From Bdellovibrionales bacterium (GTDB taxonomy: Bacteria; Bdellovibrionota; Bdellovibrionia; Bdellovibrionales; Bdellovibrionaceae), in NCBI GenBank assembly GCA_027320785.1, contig DAHVKR010000108.1:1-5640 (forward strand): a stretch of DNA of 5,640 nucleotides, read 5' to 3'. The notes beneath the pieces are model-generated. The model made no database searches. It saw nothing but the letters and a program-made list of their open reading frames with translations, and was not told the DNA's origin. The translations under genes and the position numbers were made by a program. This document shows, piece after piece, positions 1 through 5,247 of the stretch; the first letter of the stretch is position 1; each line of letters starts with the position of its first letter.

Positions 1-2
1 GA

Positions 3-152
3 AGAAAAATAGACACCCAGGCCGAGAGTATCTACCAGGAGCTCCAGGAACACTTTATCCCTCTTGTTGAAAACGAAACCTATTGGAACTGCATCGAGAA
101 AAAAATAGATTTTAAAGAAGATGCTCCGACTGTGGACTCAACAGCCCCTTAA
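3..152 (+). CDS. C-terminal end of an unidentified protein (5' partial)
   Basis: The frame starting at base 3 is open from the window edge to TAA at 150-152 and gives 49 residues; the other two forward frames are stopped within the first 70 bases. The fragment is acidic and looks helical (AESIYQELQEHF near its start, then ETYWNCIEKKIDF), ending in a short polar tail rich in Pro, Thr and Asp, as expected of a real C-terminus. I do not recognise the family. The gene runs toward feoB, and its stop lies five bases from the feoB stop, so the two genes converge with almost no space for separate terminators. The coding call rests on the open frame, plausible composition and the tight fit to the neighbour. 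Confidence 0.6.
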   Translation, partial: RKIDTQAESIYQELQEHFIPLVENETYWNCIEKKIDFKEDAPTVDSTAP

Positions 153-157
153 GATAT

Positions 158-2074
158 CTAGGATACTCCAAGAGCTCGAAGCCCCTGAACCACACCGACG
201 CTTAATAGATAGGCAATCACATTAAAAGCGACTAACTGGAGAATGGCAATCTTAACAGAGTTCGACTCTTTGATCATCATCCCCACCGTGCTTAGGCACT
301 GCAAAGCAATCATAAAAAAGAGAATCAATCCAATGGAAGAGGCCACTGTAAAAATCGGTGTTCCGTCTGGAAAATGAGCTGTCTTCATGGCGGTCAAAAG
401 CTTTCCGCCATCTGTTGTATCCTCTGTCACATTGTAAACAACAGCTAAAGTGGAAACAAAAACCTCACGGGCCGCAAAGGCGGCAATCAGACCAATCCCT
501 CCCCGCCAATCCAATCCCATGGGCTTAAAAACAGGTTCAATTTTTTGACCCACCTGTCCCAAATAACTGGTTTGAATTTTTTCGAATTCAGGAGCTTGGT
601 AATGAGGAAAGGTTGTTCCCACCCACAACACAATGGTCAGGATAAAAATCACGGGTCCCGCGCGGGTGATAAAGGATTTCGTCTTCAACCAAGACTGAGT
701 CAGCACAACTTTTAAACGAGGTCTTCGATAAAGGGGCAACTCCATCAAAAAGAAAGATTTGCTATCTCGAGGAATAAACTTATTTAAAATTCCCGCCGCG
801 AGTGCCGAAACCACCATGGAGCCAATGTAGATACCAGCTAAAACAAGCCCGGGAATCCATCCCGGTTTATCAGAGAAAAGAAAGGCCAACAAAATTCCAT
901 AAACGGGTAATCTAGCTGAACAACTGAGCAGTGGAATAATCAGCCGAGCAATCCATCTCTCTCGAGAAGAACTGATATTTCGCGCCGCCATGAGGGCCGG
1001 TACAGCACAAGCGTATCCCGACAAGAAAGGGACAAAGCTTCGACCACTCAAACCTAGTTTTGAAAAGGGTTTATCAATCAAAGTTCCAGCCCGCGCTAAG
1101 TAACCACTGGATTCTAAAAAGACCATTCCCACAAAAAGAATAAAAATCTGCGGAACAAAAACCAGAACAGCACCAAAACTGGGCACAATTCCATTCGCTA
1201 AAAAATCCACAAACAAGTTGTCAGGTCCCAACTTTAAAATCTGCGTAGACAAAAAACCAAAGAGCGCATCCACCTGATCCATAATAGGTGAGGCAAGATA
1301 GTAGATGCTTGAAAAAAGAACCGTCATAATCAACAAGAAGGAAAAGATCCCCGCCACGGGATGCAAAAGAAGCTTGTCCCATTTCATCGTTTTTTCCCAG
1401 ATCGCGGGAATTTTTTGATGAGACTTTGTGAATACTTCCTGGCACAAACCCTCGGCCCATCTCATTTTTTCTTCTTGTTGTTCGGCTGTCCAGGGAACAT
1501 ATTCCACAGCCCGTTTGGCTGAAGTCTTTTGAGGGAAAATCCGAATCAGATCTGAGATTCCCCCTCCCAATCGACCATCAATCAAAATAATGGGGCACTG
1601 AAAATACTCTTCTAAAGGTTTCAAGTTCAGTTCAATTTGTTGAGCACGAAGTAAATCCGCCATGGTGATCGCAATCACCATGGGAATTTTCATTTCGCGC
1701 ACCTGCTCGGCCAATAGCAAATGTCGACTCAGCTGAGTGCCATCCATAACCACGACCACATGGTGAGGGGCCAAATCACTTCCCGTCTCAATCAGAATTT
1801 TTTGAGTCACCACCTCATCTTCTGTTTTGGCATTTAAACTATAGGTACCGGGCGTATCGAGAATAAAGACTTTTTCCTGTTTCCAGTGAGGGGCGAGCTC
1901 TCCTTTTAAATAATCAACAGTGGACCCGGGATAATTAACAGCTTTGGCATGAGCTCCCGTCAGCCAATTATAAAGAGTAGTCTTCCCACTATTGGGAGCC
2001 CCTACAAGTGCGACTAATGGGGTCGAGTGTTGGGAGGTTGAGGTCGGATTTAAAACTCCTTGAGTTTCAGACAC
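158..2074 (-). CDS. feoB: Ferrous iron transporter FeoB, short form
   Basis: FeoB is the inner-membrane protein that takes up Fe(II), with a cytoplasmic GTPase domain and a polytopic membrane domain. The GTPase spans about residues 20-175: P-loop GAPNSGKT (25-32), switch I NYPGSTVD (47-54), DTPG (73-76). G4 reads TMAD (137-140) instead of NxxD, and the G5 area (IDGRLGGGI, 165-173) lacks the usual Ser. A short helical linker leads to membrane segments from about residue 240. The Fe transport motifs are clear: GYACAVPALMA (353-363, Cys357), LLSCSARLP (382-390, Cys385), GLIAAFAAREVF (528-539) and LQCLSTVG (591-598, Cys593). At 638 aa it is shorter than the roughly 770-aa E. coli protein. The start is GTG at 2074, chosen because GAGGAG stands five bases upstream. 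It overlaps feoA by 25 bases, implying coupled translation. Confidence 0.96.
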   Translation of the reverse strand: MSETQGVLNPTSTSQHSTPLVALVGAPNSGKTTLYNWLTGAHAKAVNYPGSTVDYLKGELAPHWKQEKVFILDTPGTYSLNAKTEDEVVTQKILIETGSDLAPHHVVVVMDGTQLSRHLLLAEQVREMKIPMVIAITMADLLRAQQIELNLKPLEEYFQCPIILIDGRLGGGISDLIRIFPQKTSAKRAVEYVPWTAEQQEEKMRWAEGLCQEVFTKSHQKIPAIWEKTMKWDKLLLHPVAGIFSFLLIMTVLFSSIYYLASPIMDQVDALFGFLSTQILKLGPDNLFVDFLANGIVPSFGAVLVFVPQIFILFVGMVFLESSGYLARAGTLIDKPFSKLGLSGRSFVPFLSGYACAVPALMAARNISSSRERWIARLIIPLLSCSARLPVYGILLAFLFSDKPGWIPGLVLAGIYIGSMVVSALAAGILNKFIPRDSKSFFLMELPLYRRPRLKVVLTQSWLKTKSFITRAGPVIFILTIVLWVGTTFPHYQAPEFEKIQTSYLGQVGQKIEPVFKPMGLDWRGGIGLIAAFAAREVFVSTLAVVYNVTEDTTDGGKLLTAMKTAHFPDGTPIFTVASSIGLILFFMIALQCLSTVGMMIKESNSVKIAILQLVAFNVIAYLLSVGVVQGLRALGVS

Positions 2075-2283
2075 TGAAGCTCCTCTTCTCTCAAAGCTAA
2101 CAAAGTGGTTGAGATTTGAAAAAGAAACGGACCCCCGAATGGAGCCCGGCGAATATACTTCAACTTAACACCAGGCCTGAGACCCAGCTCTCGCATTCTC
2201 TCGATGACAACAGCCTCTCCTCCAAAATCAAGAATTTCAAAACTATGACCTGGCTGAAGAGAGGATAGGGACTGTGCTTTCAT
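2050..2283 (-). CDS. feoA: Ferrous iron transport protein A, FeoA
   Basis: This 77-aa protein is a small cytoplasmic SH3-fold partner of FeoB, needed for full Fe(II) uptake in studied bacteria. The FeoA pattern is plain: a first strand with QPGHSFEI (10-17), the helix and turn RMRELGLRPG (29-38), the APFGGPFLFQI stretch (47-57), and the closing ALREEELQCLKL (63-74). The length is typical for a single-domain FeoA. It is the first gene of the feoAB operon, and its last codons also hold the ribosome-binding site of feoB. The ATG at 2283 is the only sensible start, yet the bases before it (reading GAAAAATCCTG on the coding strand) contain no clear Shine-Dalgarno sequence. No feoC follows feoB. 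Confidence 0.93.
   Translation of the reverse strand: MKAQSLSSLQPGHSFEILDFGGEAVVIERMRELGLRPGVKLKYIRRAPFGGPFLFQISTTLLALREEELQCLKLKEF
2080..2085 (-). promoter_or_regulatory. feoB ribosome-binding site inside feoA
   Basis: On the minus strand GAGGAG lies five bases before GTG at 2074. It falls within the Glu-Glu-Leu codons near the end of feoA. It decides the GTG start for feoB and suggests that ribosomes finishing feoA help start feoB. Confidence 0.75.
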
Positions 2284-2473
2284 CAGGATTTTTCTACCCC
2301 GAAACCCCCAGGACAGGAAGACCCTACGAGTTAAGAAGCGTATGTGAAAACCACTTGATAATGGCCCCCTCCCACCCGACCTGGACCTGACCTCAGTCTA
2401 GATTTAAACCCCGACTTAGACTTTTTTCAGGCCCGACCTTAAGCCCCCCGCCCTATATCCCGATTTCATAGAC
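2284..2473. other. Divergent intergenic region between feoA and the exported-protein gene
   Basis: This 190-bp gap must hold the promoters of both feoAB (leftward) and the 2474 gene (rightward). Its plus strand is pyrimidine-rich, with many C tracts. CCCGAYYT occurs four times: CCCGACCT at 2375 and 2432, CCCGACTT at 2410 and CCCGATTT at 2459. An inverted repeat lies at 2386-2431. I found no convincing -35/-10 pair on either strand. A TATATC at 2454-2459 is the nearest -10-like sequence for the rightward gene. A lone GATAAT (2357-2362) resembles one Fur-box hexamer but has no partner. No small ORF with a credible start is visible. Confidence 0.5.
2386..2431. repeat. Imperfect inverted repeat in the feoA / 2474 intergenic gap
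   Basis: The left arm is CCTGA (2386-2390), four bases, AGTCTA (2395-2400). The right arm is TAGACT (2417-2422), four bases, TCAGG (2427-2431). Both pairs of segments are exact reverse complements, and the unpaired four-base gaps are equal on the two sides, around a 16-base centre containing TTTAAA. Six T's (2422-2427) start within the right arm. It could be an operator for a dimeric regulator serving one or both divergent genes, or a weak hairpin in the leader of the rightward gene. Function is not shown by the sequence. Confidence 0.4.
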
Positions 2474-3493
2474 ATGAGTCGAGAAATAAAACACCCCAAG
2501 TTCATTCATCTAGTCCTGATCATTCTTTTTGTCCTGGCGCGTCCTGCCTTTGGCCGAGACTTTATTTTTCAAAATCAGGATACTCAACAGCAAACTCAGG
2601 TCAAAGTGGCCAACTGGAGCTCCGAAGTCCAACCGGTTTGGGTCCTTTTTTATGGACCTGAATTTATGGAAGAGCACTCCTTTGAGATTCCCGCCAACAG
2701 TCAAAAAGTTCTCAACTTAGACGGCCTTAAAAAGCCCCTCTGGACATTCGCCGTTTTAACGAAATCTCCTCTGGTTAAACCTTTGGATTCCATCTCCCAT
2801 TGGGAATGGGCTCCCGGGACTCTTTATGAGATGAGTTTAGAATCCACGGACCCTATTTCATTGAAAGTTCTGAACCTCTATTTACAGAAGCAAAAGGTCA
2901 AGCTGACATACTTCGATGCCCAAGGGAAAATTCTTCAACAGAATCAGTTCACCACGGCTTCTTTCCGTAACAATATCAGTCATACTCTGACACCTCCGGA
3001 AGGGGCCACTCGCCTTCAACTTCAAAGTGAAGGGCCTTTACAAATCACCAGTTCTCATAACTTTAAAGCTCTAACGGATGAAAGCCGACCGGTCTCGGGA
3101 GATTTTAAATACTTCCTGGTTTCGGGGGGTTCTAATAGCACTAGCTTTGTGGTTCCTATTCAAGATCCAGCTTTAATCAAACGCGCTCGCGAGGAAATTA
3201 AAAATCCTCAAGGCTATATTGTCTTTGCGGATATTGAACTCAATCATAACCAAGCCAACCGTGACTTTACATCACCTCAGAAAAACTATTGGTCATGGTC
3301 CATTCAAAAAGTCACAGGCATGGCTCAAATTGGAGCCGATTGGTGTCAGGCCTATCCTGAAATGATCGAGCGTATGCTTCACATGTTTCTGAATCAGAAA
3401 AAGGTTTGCTTCCGTGGTCAAAAAATTATCCGCGAACTCACACCTGAAGAGGTTCACTTAGGATTACTGGAAACCCAACAACTGGCGCCTTGA
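2474..3493 (+). CDS. Exported protein with a C-terminal BP74-like domain
   Basis: The product is 339 aa. A Sec-type signal peptide is visible: basic start, hydrophobic core IHLVLIILFVLA (11-22), and probable cleavage after AFG (25-27). Residues 28-200 look like beta-rich extracellular or periplasmic segments (for example VQPVWVLFYGPEF) that I cannot assign. Residues 211-321 recall the BP74-type domain known from Dictyostelium and some bacteria: a FVVPIQDP strand, a helix ALIKRAREEI, a Trp-rich YWSWSI (272-277), ADWCQAYPEMIE (288-299), and a final CFRGQKIIREL (312-322). Cys291 and Cys312 may pair. This resemblance is from memory and modest. ATG 2474 is the only near start, but no Shine-Dalgarno sequence precedes it. 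The last 40 bases overlap the end of the leftward pterin gene. The function is unknown. Confidence 0.85.
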   Translation: MSREIKHPKFIHLVLIILFVLARPAFGRDFIFQNQDTQQQTQVKVANWSSEVQPVWVLFYGPEFMEEHSFEIPANSQKVLNLDGLKKPLWTFAVLTKSPLVKPLDSISHWEWAPGTLYEMSLESTDPISLKVLNLYLQKQKVKLTYFDAQGKILQQNQFTTASFRNNISHTLTPPEGATRLQLQSEGPLQITSSHNFKALTDESRPVSGDFKYFLVSGGSNSTSFVVPIQDPALIKRAREEIKNPQGYIVFADIELNHNQANRDFTSPQKNYWSWSIQKVTGMAQIGADWCQAYPEMIERMLHMFLNQKKVCFRGQKIIRELTPEEVHLGLLETQQLAP

Positions 3494-3951
3494 CCGGGAG
3501 TTTCTTCCACCCAAACTCCCACAGCCTCGATCTGGTATTTTTTAAAAGACTGATAAAAAGATTCAGCCAATAATCGAGACAACTGTTCCACGCTGGTATT
3601 GGTCACAGGCAGTAGAACCACCTCATTTTGAGGAAAAGAATAAAAGCGCTCTCGGAAGTTCACATCATAATTGGATCCACGAGACTCAATTTTCATATCC
3701 TTCTGTTTCGCAGGTAAAAGAACATGTTCGTCCCATTGATCCAATTGAGCTTTGATCACATCTTTTAATTTTCGAAAGTCCACCAGGTAACCGGACTTAG
3801 AAAAATCCGCCCCAGAGGATGCTCGCACATCCACTCGTACGCGGTAGTTATGACCATGCAATTTTTCCGCATTTTGATCATCAAAGATCAGAAAATGGCC
3901 CGAGGAAAATTTGAAATTTTGCTTCGCTAAATGCAATGTGGTACGTTTCAT
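3454..3951 (-). CDS. 6-pyruvoyl-tetrahydropterin synthase family protein (COG0720), Glu variant
   Basis: These T-fold enzymes act on dihydroneopterin triphosphate with a zinc held by three His. Visible here, numbered from ATG 3951 (165 aa), are His19 in FKFSSGHFL and His32 and His34 in EKLHGHNYRV, so all three zinc ligands are kept. The catalytic Cys of QueD and PTPS is absent; Glu29 gives E-x-x-H-G-H, as recalled for PTPS-III paralogs that feed folate synthesis in place of FolB. The usual Asp-His pair reads Asp74-Glu75-His76 (DEHVLLPA), and the late Glu lies in VWVEETPG (146-153). The LLPVTNTSVEQL segment (113-124) is typical of the longer COG0720 members. The frame could extend to TTG 3993, but family alignment favours ATG 3951. 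Whether it makes folate, biopterin or queuosine precursors cannot be read from sequence alone. Confidence 0.85.
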   Translation of the reverse strand: MKRTTLHLAKQNFKFSSGHFLIFDDQNAEKLHGHNYRVRVDVRASSGADFSKSGYLVDFRKLKDVIKAQLDQWDEHVLLPAKQKDMKIESRGSNYDVNFRERFYSFPQNEVVLLPVTNTSVEQLSRLLAESFYQSFKKYQIEAVGVWVEETPGQGASCWVSSNPK

Positions 3952-3952
3952 A

Positions 3953-3963
3953 TCCTTAAAGGA
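3953..3963. promoter_or_regulatory. Palindrome forming both ribosome-binding sites of the divergent pterin genes
   Basis: TCCTT-A-AAGGA is a 5-1-5 palindrome between two start codons. On the plus strand AAAGGA stands six bases before ATG 3970, a good spacing. On the minus strand AAGGA is only one base from ATG 3951, which is unusually close. It supports the start at 3970; it supports the 3951 start less firmly. Confidence 0.55.
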
Positions 3964-3969
3964 CTTACC

Positions 3970-4338
3970 ATGAAATTTGAGTTGAAAACACAATTTCAGA
4001 TCGAATCAGCGCGTTTTTTGCCTCATCTTCCTAAAACCCATCCCTGCGCTCGGATGCATGGGCATAGTTTTGTCCTGATTTTCACTTTTTTAGGAGAGTT
4101 GGACCCTCAAATCGGCTGGGTTCGCGATTACCACGAAATCAATGAGCTTTTACGCCCTTTGCTGACTCAATTGGATCATCAGGTTCTGAACGAAGTGGAG
4201 GGTCTTTCCAATCCCACTTCAGAGCTTTTAGCTCTTTGGCTTTTTGAGCGAGCCCGAACACTGCTCCCCGAGCTGACCCGAGTCACGGTGAAAGAAACCC
4301 CCACCACAGAATGTAGTTATCCGGGAGTCCTCGCTTAA
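3970..4338 (+). CDS. queD: QueD-like 6-carboxytetrahydropterin synthase, His-to-Arg variant
   Basis: QueD converts dihydroneopterin triphosphate to 6-carboxy-tetrahydropterin, the second step toward queuosine in tRNA. The 122-aa product matches the E. coli protein closely in layout: LPHLPKTHPCARMHGHSF (17-34) with Cys26, His30 and His32; GW..DY.E.N (49-58); the Asp69-His70 pair in LDHQVLNEVEGL; NPTSELLALW (81-90); and Glu109 in VKETPTTECSYPG. The odd point is the first zinc ligand: where QueD has AAH, this has SAR (Arg15, codon CGT). The gene may be a natural variant subfamily or have altered metal binding. The start is ATG 3970, with AAAGGA six bases upstream; the in-frame ATG at 3931 would add 13 residues encoded inside the opposing gene. 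The symbol is assigned by resemblance, since activity is uncertain. Confidence 0.85.
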   Translation: MKFELKTQFQIESARFLPHLPKTHPCARMHGHSFVLIFTFLGELDPQIGWVRDYHEINELLRPLLTQLDHQVLNEVEGLSNPTSELLALWLFERARTLLPELTRVTVKETPTTECSYPGVLA

Positions 4339-4463
4339 GGTGACAAAAGGGGCCCCTCCCCCATAACTTCGACATCTTGATTACCCCCTAATCGCCAAGT
4401 CTCACTCTTAAGTGGCATTTATTTTGATTATAGAAAGGCCGGACCCTGAGAAAGGCCTTCAAT

Positions 4464-5086
4464 ATGTCACGAACTCCGCGCTTTCTTTTTAAACTTCTGA
4501 CGTCCTTATTTTCTCTTTTCTTCCTTCTCGCTGGCTGTAAACAAATGGTTTCTCAAAACCCTGAGGACTCTTTTACCAGCGGGAAATTCCCTCGAGCGCT
4601 GGAGTCCATTCGATCTCAAGTACGGGAAATCCCCCTCGCAGAAAGAGAAAAAATCCTCGCCCGAATGGAAGCCGATCAACAAAACCCCAACATCCTCAAA
4701 GTGGCCGTTATTACGGAGATCAATCCAAAATCACTCTTGATGATTCCTATCGATCGGATGTCGTCCAATCTCTTCTTCAGCAAATGGGTTTACTGATCCA
4801 CTTATCAGAGCCCATTAACCGCGAATCCATGTCTGGAACTTCCATGGCGACACCTGAAACCACAGGTCAAATCAGCAAATATGTGATCGAAAAAATAAAA
4901 GCGGACCACATTAGTCAAGCCGATCAATACGCAAATCCCGAGCTTGAGCCCGGTCGCATTGCAGATGAGGTTTTAAATATTGCGAAAACAAGTCCTCGCT
5001 CGAGTGACTATGTGATCAGCGTCAAAATGTTAGTAGAAGGCATTAAAAAGTGGAAACCCAGCCCCAACCTTTTAAAGTCTAAATAA
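4464..5086 (+). pseudogene. Broken subtilisin-like (S8) serine protease, lipoprotein type
   Basis: The first part (4464-4796) starts at ATG with GAGAAAGG eight bases upstream and encodes a lipoprotein signal peptide ending in LLAGC (Cys25). It then reaches ILKVAVI (77-83), the strand that precedes the catalytic Asp in subtilases, and afterwards reads nonsense to TGA at 4794-4796. The second part, in the -1 frame, carries SMSGTSMATPETTG (codons from 4826), the classic Ser box, and ends at TAA 5084-5086. Adding one base between 4712 and 4713 turns ATT-ACG-GAG into ATT-GAC-GGA and joins the frames with the missing Asp restored, giving about 207 residues. Even then only about 55 residues separate the Asp and Ser boxes, where family members have 150 or more, and no HGTHVAG-type His box exists. 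The gene has thus lost its core by deletion as well as being frameshifted. Confidence 0.8.
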
Positions 5087-5096
5087 GTTATCAACC

Positions 5097-5145
5097 AGCT
5101 CAATAGAGCTTCTGCTCTCAATAAAAACCGCTGCGAGCTCTTTTT
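5097..5145 (+). terminator. Possible terminator with nested GAGCT hairpins
   Basis: Shortly after the protease remnant, AGCTC (5097-5101) can pair with GAGCT (5106-5110), AGAGC (5105-5109) with GCTCT (5114-5118), or AGAGCT (5105-5110) with AGCTCT (5136-5141). Only the last pairing is directly followed by T's (the run 5141-5145), as in an intrinsic terminator, but its 25-base loop is long. The alternatives exclude one another. Confidence 0.35.
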
Positions 5146-5237
5146 CCACAAAGCAAAATAAAAAAACGAGAAAGACTCACACAAACGACTCTTCCCATTC
5201 TTCGCTAGGGCATGATAGAAACTGGAGCCAATAATTT

Positions 5238-5243
5238 AGGAGG
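5238..5243 (+). promoter_or_regulatory. Strong ribosome-binding site of the b562-like gene
   Basis: AGGAGG is a full match to the anti-Shine-Dalgarno core, four bases before ATG 5248. It is the strongest such site in the window and suggests high translation of the following gene. Confidence 0.8.
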
Positions 5244-5247
5244 ATCC

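Noticed and set aside
1221..1460. Open frame of 79 codons on the minus strand inside feoB
   Set aside because: It lies in another frame of feoB, whose membrane domain motifs fully explain this DNA; it has no recognisable product.
2357..2362. GATAAT as a Fur box for feoAB
   Set aside because: Only one hexamer matches; neighbouring hexamers and the symmetric half are absent.
2510..2720. Open frames of about 63 codons on both strands inside the exported-protein gene
   Set aside because: Both are shadows of the signal-peptide-bearing gene and lack ribosome-binding sites or family resemblance.
3931..3969. Longer start (ATG 3931) for the queD-like gene
   Set aside because: ATG 3970 has AAAGGA at good spacing and gives the normal QueD N-terminus.
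3952..3993. Longer start (TTG 3993) for the leftward pterin gene
   Set aside because: It would add 14 residues with no family counterpart, encoded inside the opposing queD-like gene; ATG 3951 fits the usual N-terminus.
4348..4357. AGGGGCCCCT after queD as a terminator
   Set aside because: It is a perfect palindrome with no room for a loop, and no T run follows.
4648..4653. Run of six A's as a programmed frameshift site in the protease gene
   Set aside because: A shift here would lose the ILKVAVI strand, which is clearly read in the first frame; the break must lie after 4712, where no slippery sequence is seen.
5087..5247. Possible riboswitch or small RNA before the b562-like gene
   Set aside because: Apart from the GAGCT hairpins I saw no known riboswitch core and no convincing promoter; a CATGAT at 5211-5216 has no good -35 partner.
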